The notes: generated from the letters alone by a model not told the origin. A DNA stretch of 14,191 nucleotides from JADGHQ01 sp045805385 (GCA_045805385.1 JBJMLG010000106.1:1-14191), one strand, 5' to 3'; positions 6,512 through 12,714 are shown, numbered from the stretch's first letter. Numbers and translations are program-made.

Positions 6512-7635
6512 ACGAGGGCGTCGCGGAGATCCTGTCCGGCAGGTCGATCTGCGTGTGCGCGGGCTCGGGAGGAGTGGGCAAGACCACGACCTCAGCCGCC
6601 ATCGCGGCCGGGATGGCGGCGCAGGGCCTGAAGGTGGCGGTGCTCACGATCGACCCGGCCCGCCGGCTCGCGAACTCCCTCGGCCTGCCGGAGCTCGGCA
6701 ACGAGGAGCGGCAGGTGGACCCCGCCGTGCTCGAGGCGGCCGGCCTCGGCGGCGACGGCGAGCTGTGGGCCATGATGCTCGACGCCAAGCGCACCTTCGA
6801 CGAGCTGGTCGAGCGGCACGCGCCCGACGAGCGCTCGCGCGACGCGATCCTCTCGAACCGCGTGTACCAGGAGCTGTCGAACGCGGTCGCCGGCTCGCAG
6901 GAGTACATGGCGATGGAGAAGCTCTACGAGCTGCACCACGAGCAGCGCTACGACCTGCTCGTGCTCGACACGCCACCCACCCGGAACGCGCTCGACTTCC
7001 TCGACGCACCCGAGCGCCTCTCGCGCTTCGTGGACTCGCGCTCGCTGCAGTTCTTCCTCAAGCCGAGCCGCACCGGGCTTCGGCTGCTGGGCCGCGGCAC
7101 CGGGCTGATGTTCTCGGTGCTCAAGCGCGTGACCGGCGTGGACATGCTGCAGGACCTGTCGGAGTTCTTCCAGAGCTTCGGCGACATGGCGGAGGGCTTC
7201 AGCGAGCGGGCACACCGGGTGAACGAGTTGCTCTCGGATCAGCGCGCGGCGTTCTTCGTGATCACCTCGCCGCGACGCGCCGCCGTGGACGAGGCCGTGT
7301 TCTTCCACCGCCGGCTGCGCGAGCGGCACATGCCGTCCGGCGGGGTGATCGTGAACCGCATGACGATGATCGAGGACCCGGGCGACGAGGACGTGGAGGA
7401 CGATCTCGTGGCGCTGCTCGGCGACTCGCTCGGCCGCAGGGTGGCCCGGAACTTCGAGGACTACCGCGAGATCGCCCGGGGCGACCGGGCGAACCTCGAG
7501 CGCCTCGAGCGCGAGCTGGGCCGGGAGCCGATGATCCTCGTGCCGCACCTCGAGGACGACGTGCACGACGCTGCCGGGCTCGCGCGCATGAACGAGTACC
7601 TGTTCGCCGGGCGCGGCTCTAGGGTCGCCGCATGA
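6508..7635 (+). CDS. Get3/ArsA-family ATPase, second subunit (Rv3680/BagB-like)
   Basis: This 375-residue second Get3/ArsA ATPase is the partner of the preceding one. Its loop is CAGSGGVGKTTTS (17-29): catalytic Lys25 is present, but Ser20 replaces the signature lysine that the first subunit keeps. From memory the mycobacterial homologue Rv3680 has Ala at the same place (GAGGVGKTT), so the asymmetry looks conserved. Other family segments are LTIDPARRLANSLGL (46-60), MMLDAKRTFDELV (89-101), SQEYMAMEKLY (130-140) and DTPPTRNALDFLDAPERL (154-171), all close to what I recall of Rv3680. The GTG at 6508 is preceded by GGAGAGG at five bases spacing and overlaps the upstream TGA (GTGA). The product is probably cytosolic, with a role in handling membrane proteins or in stress tolerance inferred only from the mycobacterial pair. 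Confidence 0.88.
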   Translation: MNEGVAEILSGRSICVCAGSGGVGKTTTSAAIAAGMAAQGLKVAVLTIDPARRLANSLGLPELGNEERQVDPAVLEAAGLGGDGELWAMMLDAKRTFDELVERHAPDERSRDAILSNRVYQELSNAVAGSQEYMAMEKLYELHHEQRYDLLVLDTPPTRNALDFLDAPERLSRFVDSRSLQFFLKPSRTGLRLLGRGTGLMFSVLKRVTGVDMLQDLSEFFQSFGDMAEGFSERAHRVNELLSDQRAAFFVITSPRRAAVDEAVFFHRRLRERHMPSGGVIVNRMTMIEDPGDEDVEDDLVALLGDSLGRRVARNFEDYREIARGDRANLERLERELGREPMILVPHLEDDVHDAAGLARMNEYLFAGRGSRVAA

Positions 7636-8222
7636 GAATCGCAATCGTGGTGTTCGACGGCTTCGACGAGGTCGACGCGATCGGGCCGTACGAGGTGTTC
7701 CGCAACGCGGGGTTGGCGACCGACCTGGTCACGCTCGAGCCGCAGGAGCGCGTGCACGCCAGCCACGGGCTCGTGATCGTGCCCCACTCGGTGCTCGGCG
7801 AGGGCTACGACCTCGTGGTCGTGCCCGGCGGCGGCTGGAACGACCGCGGCCAGCAGGGCACCTGGGCCGAGGTGCAGCGCGGCGACCTTCCGGTGGCGCT
7901 GCGGTCGCTGCACGAGCGCGGGACGCGGATCGCGTCGGTGTGCACGGGCGGCATGGTGCTCGCGGCTGCTGGCCTCACCAACGGGCGCCCCGCGGTCACG
8001 CACCACCACGCGATCGATGATCTCCGCGCCTCAGGCGCCGAGGTGATCGACGCCCGCGTGGTCGACGACGGCGACATCGTCACCTCGGGCGGCGTGACAT
8101 CCGGGATCGACATGGCGCTGTGGATCGTCGAGCGCGAGCTCGGCCCGGAGGCCGCTGCGTCGGTAGCGGACGAGATGGAGCACGACCGCCGCGGCGAGGT
8201 CTACCGCCCCACACCCACGTAG
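7632..8222 (+). CDS. DJ-1/PfpI-family (class I glutamine amidotransferase-like) protein
   Basis: This 196-residue protein has the DJ-1/PfpI alpha-beta fold. Features are IVVFDGFDEVDAIGPYEVF with conserved Glu21, the strand VVVPGGG (63-68), and the nucleophile elbow SVCTGG with Cys104. The arrangement matches the subgroup containing isonitrile hydratase and the N-terminal domains of AraC-type regulators, but there is no HTH domain, so this is a stand-alone enzyme or chaperone. Family activities include glyoxalase/deglycase, protease and isonitrile hydratase; which applies cannot be read from sequence. Its ATG overlaps the TGA of the second Get3-like gene by four bases (ATGA), so it is cotranslated as the third gene of the operon. 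The 3' end overlaps the convergent lipoprotein gene by 22 bases. Confidence 0.9.
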   Translation: MRIAIVVFDGFDEVDAIGPYEVFRNAGLATDLVTLEPQERVHASHGLVIVPHSVLGEGYDLVVVPGGGWNDRGQQGTWAEVQRGDLPVALRSLHERGTRIASVCTGGMVLAAAGLTNGRPAVTHHHAIDDLRASGAEVIDARVVDDGDIVTSGGVTSGIDMALWIVERELGPEAAASVADEMEHDRRGEVYRPTPT

Positions 8223-8710
8223 GCCTGCGCGCTCACGTCGCCCTCCACGGTGATGAGCTTGTTGCCGCAGCTGGCGTTCGCGGGCACGGTGAGCGTGGCC
8301 GTGCGGTTGACCGCGCCGGCCTGAATCGGGTTGCTCGCCACCCCGGTGAGGCTCACGGTCGCCTGACGGACGCTCGCGTCGGTGATCGCCACTGTGAAGC
8401 GCTGGCCCGGCTTCACGAACTGGGGCTTCACCTGCACGGGGCCCGTGGCGTCGAGCGCGCGCAGCTTCGCGCCGTTGCACTTGTAGGTGACGGTGGTGTG
8501 AAGCTCGTTCTTCTTGGGCTTCGGCTTTGGCTTCGCCGCCGGGGCCCGCGAATGCGACTCCGACTGCGTCTGTGTCTCGGTCGTCGCCGCTGCCGTTTCC
8601 GGTGGCGAAGTCGTGCTCGGGTGCTTGTCGCCGCCGCCGCCGCCGCAGCCGGCGAGCGCTAACAGCAGCAGTAATGGTGTGAGGCGCGTGCCCACACCTG
8701 TATGGAACAC
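8201..8710 (-). CDS. Small secreted lipoprotein of unknown function
   Basis: The 169-residue product begins with a short lipoprotein signal peptide: Arg9, a Leu-rich core, and the lipobox LALAGC with the lipidated cysteine at 22, followed by a run of Gly. Residues 30-70 are a low-complexity Thr/Ser/Gln stretch and then a PKPKPKK segment, probably a flexible tether through the wall. The C-terminal 100 residues are beta-rich, with Cys78 and Cys148 that could form a disulfide; no known domain was recognised. The GTG at 8710 lies one base after the stop of the upstream gene. A second GTG at 8695 has GAGGTG twelve bases upstream and still leaves a complete signal peptide. It is the last gene of the HxlR/HEPN-like unit and its tail overlaps the convergent DJ-1 gene by 22 bases. 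Confidence 0.8.
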   Translation of the reverse strand: MFHTGVGTRLTPLLLLLALAGCGGGGGDKHPSTTSPPETAAATTETQTQSESHSRAPAAKPKPKPKKNELHTTVTYKCNGAKLRALDATGPVQVKPQFVKPGQRFTVAITDASVRQATVSLTGVASNPIQAGAVNRTATLTVPANASCGNKLITVEGDVSAQAYVGVGR

Positions 8711-8711
8711 C

Positions 8712-10139
8712 TCAGACGGGGGCGGAGTAGCTCTCGGCGTCCTCGTCGAAGCCCCAGTCGGCTGACGGGGTCACGCCGGCGTCCTCGTCCTGGTCGGCGG
8801 TTGCGGCCGCGAGCGGCGGCTCGGGCTCCGGCTCAGACTCAGGCTCGACCTGCGGCTCGGACCGGAAGCGCCGCTCCTTGCGCAGATCCCGCGCCTTGAT
8901 CTCGAACGGCTCACCGCCGCTTGTCAGGAGGATGTCGTCGGCCGCACCCTTGAGGTCGGAGTCGAGGAAGCCGCAGAGGACGTCCCGCAGCACCGCGCGC
9001 AGCTGCTCTTCGATGTCGAGCACGAGCGAGCGCGGCGACTCGGAGCCGATGGTGTCCACGTACGCGTCGCCGCTGCCGCCGCCGACGAGGAAGCGTTCGA
9101 GCGCGAAGGCCAGCTCCACGCGGCGCTGCAGCGAGCGCCGGCCGTTCTCTTCCGCGCAGAGCGCGGCCAGGCGCAGCGAGAGGCTGGCGCGGCCGGCGTC
9201 GTCCACGCCGTCGAGGAGACCGCGCAGCGCGAGCAGGTAGTCGGAGAGGGCCTCGGTGTCGAGTGCGCGCTCGCAGCCGAGCTCGAAGCGGCGCAGGCCC
9301 CAGGCGATCCGCCCGGCCGGCCGTGCGCGGTCGATCAGCTCGAGGAGCTCGCGCAACTCTGGCTCCTCGCCGTCGAAAAGGATCCAGGGCTCGCCGCGGA
9401 AGGCGCCGGCCGAGCCGGTGGCCATCGGCTTCCAGGAGGCGGTGGCCGCGCGGCCGTGGGCGAGCGGCCCGAGCGCAACGCCGCCCGACTTGAACAGGCG
9501 GAGCGCGCGCTGGACCGCGCGGAACCGCGTGCGGGCGTCCTCGAGGGGCAGCGACTGGTCCGGGGTGATGATGCGGTCGACCACGCAGGCCACCCCGGCC
9601 TGGGCGGCGCGCCCGAGCCAGGCCTCGGCGGGGAGCTCGAGCAGCTCGCGGCGAACTAGCGCGAGACCTTCCGCCAGCTCGACACGGTCCGCCTCCATCT
9701 CGAGTCCGAGCATCGGCGCGGCGATCTGGACGGGCACGCTGTCGGCATACAGCGAGCGCTCGACGTCGGTGTAGAGGCGCTCGAAGCGCTCCTCCGGGAA
9801 CTCGAACCCGGTCGCGTCCTCGTAGAGGCGCTCGAGCATCGCCTGGAGGGCGGGCTCGGCGTCGATTCCCGGAAGCCCCTGAAGGCGGAGGTAGGTGGCG
9901 GATCCTTCGCCAAGCGCCGCGGCGGCGGGCACGCAGCCCGGCAGCGAGCGCAGCTTCGTCCAGCGCTCGGCGAGGAACTCGGCGGTCAACGGCCGGTAGC
10001 GGTAGAGCGGGCTCGACGAGCCCGGCTCCTCGACGACCTCGAAGGGGATCTCGGCACCGTGGGCACGCTCGGCCTCGAGCAGCGCGGCAGCCTCGAGCGC
10101 GAAGTTGCGGAGGGCGTCGTGGAGCGCGCGATTTCGCAT
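8712..10139 (-). CDS. Uncharacterised protein, possibly a degenerate Apea-like HEPN protein
   Basis: This 475-residue protein was not firmly recognised. There is no signal peptide or membrane segment. Residues 1-215 are a mixed region with RYRPLTAEFLAERW (47-60) and ALRLFKSGG (212-220). Residues 270-405 are alpha-helical with a layout like the Apea-like HEPN family: a helix around YLLALRGLLDG (301-311), then SLSLRLAALC (320-328), then a helix ending ERFLVGGG (348-355) where active HEPN RNases carry R-x(4-6)-H (for example RSAIVHG). No His is present at that place. The tail (425-475) is acidic and low-complexity, with Glu-Pro repeats. The ATG at 10139 lies 41 bases after the HxlR stop; the upstream site is weak. 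The stop is one base before the lipoprotein start, indicating one operon. The HEPN assignment is inference from layout. Confidence 0.75.
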   Translation of the reverse strand: MRNRALHDALRNFALEAAALLEAERAHGAEIPFEVVEEPGSSSPLYRYRPLTAEFLAERWTKLRSLPGCVPAAAALGEGSATYLRLQGLPGIDAEPALQAMLERLYEDATGFEFPEERFERLYTDVERSLYADSVPVQIAAPMLGLEMEADRVELAEGLALVRRELLELPAEAWLGRAAQAGVACVVDRIITPDQSLPLEDARTRFRAVQRALRLFKSGGVALGPLAHGRAATASWKPMATGSAGAFRGEPWILFDGEEPELRELLELIDRARPAGRIAWGLRRFELGCERALDTEALSDYLLALRGLLDGVDDAGRASLSLRLAALCAEENGRRSLQRRVELAFALERFLVGGGSGDAYVDTIGSESPRSLVLDIEEQLRAVLRDVLCGFLDSDLKGAADDILLTSGGEPFEIKARDLRKERRFRSEPQVEPESEPEPEPPLAAATADQDEDAGVTPSADWGFDEDAESYSAPV

Positions 10140-10180
10140 GCCCCGCGATTCGCCGCGAGGCTGCGCGTTCCTCTCAGGTC

Positions 10181-10531
10181 CTAGACGGCGACGGGCTCGC
10201 GCTCGCCCACGCAGGCGGCGTCGAGCCACTCCCTGCCGTAGGTGCGCATGGCCTCGACGACCGGCACGAGCGCCTCACCCTTCTCGGTGAGGCCGTATTC
10301 GACGCGCGGCGGCACCTCGGGATAGGTCTGGCGGGTGAGGATGCCCTCGTCCTCGAGCGCCCGGAGGCGAAGCGAGAGGGTGCGCGGCGAGATGCCTTCG
10401 AGGCTGCGCTCGAGCTCGCAGAAGCGGCTGCGGCCCTCGGCGAGGTCGCGGATGATGAGGATCGTCCACTTGCCGCAGATCAGATCCGCGGTAGCACAGA
10501 CCGGGCAGCTGTCGTTGTCCACGCGAGCCAT
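10181..10531 (-). CDS. HxlR-family winged-helix transcriptional regulator, cysteine-rich
   Basis: HxlR/YodB-type proteins are small dimeric winged-helix regulators, several of which sense electrophiles or oxidants through cysteines. The 116-residue length is typical. Motifs are CPVCATADLICGKWTILIIRDL (9-30), RFCELERSLEGISPRTLSLRLRALEDEGIL (36-65, the recognition region) and a wing with PPRVEYGLTEKG (74-85). It has five cysteines (9, 12, 19, 38, 107), including a CPVC pair where many relatives have one conserved Cys, which suggests thiol-based sensing. The ATG at 10531 is close behind a TAGACT -10 box, and AAGGA touches the start codon, so the mRNA may be nearly leaderless. A perfect palindrome covers the promoter. 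It heads a minus-strand unit with the HEPN-like and lipoprotein genes. Confidence 0.92.
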   Translation of the reverse strand: MARVDNDSCPVCATADLICGKWTILIIRDLAEGRSRFCELERSLEGISPRTLSLRLRALEDEGILTRQTYPEVPPRVEYGLTEKGEALVPVVEAMRTYGREWLDAACVGEREPVAV

Positions 10532-10541
10532 TCCTTATCCC

Positions 10542-10573
10542 AGTCTAGCGCGTTACTTCACGAACTGAAGTAA
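10542..10573 (-). promoter_or_regulatory. HxlR promoter with overlapping palindromic operator
   Basis: The plus strand at 10553-10573 reads TTACTTCA-CGAAC-TGAAGTAA, a perfect 8-bp inverted repeat with a 5-base spacer. On the minus strand a TTCAGT / N16 / TAGACT promoter (-10 at 10542-10547) places the palindrome across the -35 and spacer, ending 22 bases before the hxlR ATG. TTAC...GTAA ends resemble what I recall of operators for YodB/CatR-type HxlR proteins, so autoregulation is likely. The site lies inside the last codons of the upstream DUF559 gene, whose TAG stop is part of the -10 box. Confidence 0.6.
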
Positions 10574-11459
10574 GGATCTCGAGGATCGTGGCGGCGGATT
10601 CCTCGGCGTCGTCGCGGAGCATTCTGTGGGTGAAGTTGAGGACTTCGAAGCGCTTGCGCTTGAGATACGCGCGCTTCTGGCGGTCGTGCTCGAACGACCG
10701 CCGTCCCTTGTGGAATTCCCAGCTGTCGAGCTCGACGATCAGGCCCTGTTCTCTCCAGAGCGCGTCGACCTCGTAGCCGTGGACGACGGCATTGAGGGTC
10801 GGGGTCGGGATGCCGTGGTCTCTGCAGAAGTCGAGGAACTCCGCCTCCCATTCGGACCGGCTCATCAGTGCTTCTGGTTCGAACGCGTCCATGGCTTCGA
10901 TGACTGCCTTCGAGCGCGCTGTGGCGCGGTCGAGCAAGCGCAGCCGCTCCGCTGCCTCGACCGCGCGCTGCAGTTGGTCGGGAGGCAGCACTCTTCCGAG
11001 ATCGTCAAGGGTTCTCCCGGGAGCAGTGACGGGGATGCCCTCGTGCCTCATGCGTTCCCCGTCTTGCAAGCGGCGCGTCTGGTGCACGACTATGCCCGGA
11101 CGCCGGATCCGCCTGGTCGTCGTCACTTCGATCCGCGGCGAGCTCGTCTTGCGGATGCCCCAGAGATCCGCGGCCGTCCGGTGGCTGATCACCGCGCCGG
11201 CGCCACACGCCATTACCGCTGCCGTGAGCTGCCCGAGCCAGGAGACCTTCGCGTGGGCGACGGCGTACACGCCTTTGTGCATGCGGTGCAGCCGCCCAAC
11301 CGTCACTCGATACACGACCGCGTTGCGGTCAAGCCCAAGCGCTAACAGCTGCGAGTAAGCGATAACGCCATGCTGCCTCTTCGCAAGCTCGGCGATCGCA
11401 TTGTCGGGTGTCGTCGCTCGTACTGAATTATTCAGCTCAAACGACGACACACGGGCCAT
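10545..11459 (-). CDS. AbiEi-type HTH plus DUF559 (Vsr-like) nuclease-domain protein
   Basis: This 304-residue two-domain protein starts with an AbiEi-antitoxin-like winged HTH (about 20-70; AELAKRQHGVIAYSQLLALG and RLHRMHKGVYAVAH) and ends with a DUF559 PD-(D/E)XK-type domain (about 200-290). Candidate catalytic residues are Asp232 and the ELD at 243-245, followed by EFHKGRRSFEHDRQKR. The middle (70-195) resembles the AbiEi C-terminal region. No AbiEii nucleotidyltransferase toxin gene is adjacent, so a classic type IV toxin-antitoxin pair is not present. Fusions of this kind are frequent in Thermoleophilia; their role is not established and may be defence, repair or self-mobility. The start is ATG 11459 or GTG 11450. 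Both lie before or in a strong dyad at 11408-11450, and no ribosome site is visible. The 5' end is locally AT-richer than its neighbours. Confidence 0.88.
   Translation of the reverse strand: MARVSSFELNNSVRATTPDNAIAELAKRQHGVIAYSQLLALGLDRNAVVYRVTVGRLHRMHKGVYAVAHAKVSWLGQLTAAVMACGAGAVISHRTAADLWGIRKTSSPRIEVTTTRRIRRPGIVVHQTRRLQDGERMRHEGIPVTAPGRTLDDLGRVLPPDQLQRAVEAAERLRLLDRATARSKAVIEAMDAFEPEALMSRSEWEAEFLDFCRDHGIPTPTLNAVVHGYEVDALWREQGLIVELDSWEFHKGRRSFEHDRQKRAYLKRKRFEVLNFTHRMLRDDAEESAATILEILTSVREVTR
11408..11450. repeat. 43-base symmetric interrupted dyad in the first codons of the DUF559 gene
   Basis: The arms are GTGTCGTCG (11408-11416) and CGACGACAC (11442-11450). Inside are unpaired 6-base stretches on each side, and at the centre CTGAAT-T-ATTCAG (11423-11435). 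The symmetry is exact in spacing (9+6+6+1+6+6+9). It covers codons 4 to 18 of the DUF559 gene. It could be an operator for the encoded HTH protein, an mRNA fold limiting translation, or a recognition site for the nuclease domain. Confidence 0.7.
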
Positions 11460-11472
11460 GGGCGCTACCGTC

Positions 11473-11498
11473 GCACCCCGCCTGCGACGGCGGGGTGC
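11473..11498 (-). terminator. 10-bp GC hairpin after the AIM24-family gene
   Basis: GCACCCCGCC (11473-11482) and GGCGGGGTGC (11489-11498) form a perfect 10-bp stem around a 6-base loop, starting 13 bases after the AIM24-family stop at 11512. No T-run follows, so it would be a U-tract-less terminator of the kind often seen in actinobacteria. It also lies only 13 bases before the DUF559 start codon, so a leader role is possible. Confidence 0.6.
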
Positions 11499-11511
11499 GC
11501 GGTGTTACGAA

Positions 11512-12237
11512 TCAGCCTCCGAGGACGTTGCCGAGGAGGCCCTTGGTGCCCCCGCCGCCGGAGCCGCCGCCGTTCGCCGAAGCGCTCACGCGGCCCTCGC
11601 TCGGCTGGACCAGCACCCAGCCGGAACCCTGGAAGCCGAGCTGGATCGTCTCGCCGGAGGCGCGGCCGATCAGCGACTTGAGGTTCACGTCGGTCTTCAC
11701 CTGGGTGCTGAGGCCGGACGACCACGTGATGGCGGCCTGCGGGTCCACGAACGTCGGCTTCTCGCCCACGTTCAGAAGCACCGGCGGACCGTCGGAGATC
11801 ACCGCGAGCCAGCCCGAGCCCTTCAGCTCCATGTTGTACAGGCCTCCGCCGAGCATCCCGGACACGCCTTCGATCCGCTTGATGTCCCAGTCGATGTCGG
11901 TGTCGAACGCGAGGACGTTGGCACCGTTCACGGTGATGCTGTCGTTCTCCAGCTTGATGAGGTGCACGTCCTGGCCGTGCACGCCGAGGAAGACCTCGCC
12001 GTCGCCGGAGACCTTCATCAGATCGGTGCCCTCACCGGTCACCGCCTTCTTGAGCATGCGGCTCATGCCGCCGCTGCCGGCGTGCTCGAACTTGATGTCG
12101 CCCTGGTAGGCCACCATCGAGCCGAGCGTGGCCTGGATCGTGACGGCGTCGAGCCGGACGCGGAGAAGCTTGGAGTTCTGGAGGGCGAACGCCTCCTGCG
12201 AGTCGGTCTCCTTGAACTGGCCGAGCGTGCTCTGCAC
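11512..12237 (-). CDS. AIM24-family protein
   Basis: The 241-residue protein belongs to the AIM24 family, a beta-rich fold related in shape to the TRAP RNA-binding protein; the bacterial function is unknown. Typical features are LRVRLDAVTIQATLGSMVAYQGDIKFEH (25-52), the central EVFLGVHGQDVHLIKLENDSITVNGANVLAFD, and a Gly-rich GSGGMSRMLKKAVTGEG segment. The last 30 residues are a low-complexity Gly/Ser tail ending in GLLGNVLGG, which may be a flexible or membrane-associating tail. There is no signal peptide. The GTG at 12237 is preceded by AAGGAG (12246-12251) at eight bases spacing, a near-ideal site that fixes the start. The gene is 40 bases downstream of the NTF2-like gene on the same strand and ends at a strong hairpin. 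Confidence 0.88.
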   Translation of the reverse strand: MQSTLGQFKETDSQEAFALQNSKLLRVRLDAVTIQATLGSMVAYQGDIKFEHAGSGGMSRMLKKAVTGEGTDLMKVSGDGEVFLGVHGQDVHLIKLENDSITVNGANVLAFDTDIDWDIKRIEGVSGMLGGGLYNMELKGSGWLAVISDGPPVLLNVGEKPTFVDPQAAITWSSGLSTQVKTDVNLKSLIGRASGETIQLGFQGSGWVLVQPSEGRVSASANGGGSGGGGTKGLLGNVLGG

Positions 12238-12277
12238 GGATCGGGCTCCTTGATCGGGAACGGGATGTTGGTCGAGC

Positions 12278-12679
12278 CTAGACCGGCTGGGCGCGAAGAG
12301 CCTGCTCGGCGAGCTCGCGGCTCAGGAAGGAGTCGACTTGGGTGGCGCGCAGATCCCGATAGGTCCAGACCTGGAAGAACTCGAGCTCCATCGGTGCCCC
12401 GCTCTCGCGGCCGTAGCCGCTGAACTTCACGCGGACCATCGTCCGCTCGCCGTCCTCGACGAACTCGAGGGGATCCATGCGCATCCCGGTCCACTGCTCG
12501 GCGAAGGAGTGCCAGAGCGTCCTCACTGCCTCCGGGCCGTGGTGCTCGCTCGGGTCCGGCACCTCCGCGGGATCGCGCCAGACGATGCCGGGATGGAAGT
12601 ACTCGCTCGCGGCGAAGAAGTCACCGCGATTGAAGGCCTCGAAGCCGTAGTCCAGGATTTCGCGATCCGACGAGAGCAA
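12278..12679 (-). CDS. NTF2-like / SnoaL-like domain protein
   Basis: The 133-residue single-domain protein has the SnoaL/NTF2-like cone fold, used for small enzymes (ketosteroid-isomerase type) and ligand binding. The N-terminal helix REILDYGFEAFNRGDFFAASEYFHPGIVWRDP is the classical family opening. Later strands include RTMVRVKFSGYGRESGAPMELEFFQVWTYRD. No catalytic assignment can be made. The start is a TTG at 12679 with a GGGGG run three bases upstream; no ATG or GTG is available in frame between the upstream gene and the conserved N-terminus. It lies 35 bases from the pilT stop, with a hairpin between. Confidence 0.82.
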   Translation of the reverse strand: MLSSDREILDYGFEAFNRGDFFAASEYFHPGIVWRDPAEVPDPSEHHGPEAVRTLWHSFAEQWTGMRMDPLEFVEDGERTMVRVKFSGYGRESGAPMELEFFQVWTYRDLRATQVDSFLSRELAEQALRAQPV

Positions 12680-12682
12680 GAG

Positions 12683-12713
12683 CCCCCGATTGTCGCATCC
12701 TCGTGCGCGGGGG
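12683..12713 (-). terminator. Hairpin immediately after pilT
   Basis: CCCCCG (12683-12688) pairs with CGGGGG (12708-12713), and an inner CGCA (12694-12697) pairs with TGCG (12704-12707) across a 5-base bulge and a 6-base loop. It starts one base past the pilT TAG and has no T-run. It may terminate or protect the pilT transcript, or separate it from the NTF2-like gene. Confidence 0.4.
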
Positions 12714-12714
12714 A

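Noticed and set aside
5579..7635. Arsenite efflux ATPase (arsA) operon
   Set aside because: No arsB, arsR, arsD or ArsA metal-site cysteine pattern was seen, and the proteins resemble the mycobacterial Get3-like pair more closely.
6592..7644. 350-codon minus-strand frame opposite the second Get3-like gene
   Set aside because: His/Arg/Glu-rich shadow translation with no motifs; the plus strand holds the conserved protein.
8505..8545. Short tandem-like pattern in the lipoprotein gene
   Set aside because: It simply encodes the Lys-Pro repeat of the tether and is low-complexity coding, not an independent repeat element.
10545..11459. Classic type IV toxin-antitoxin pair
   Set aside because: Only the antitoxin-like HTH is present; the C-terminal domain is DUF559 and no AbiEii nucleotidyltransferase gene is adjacent.
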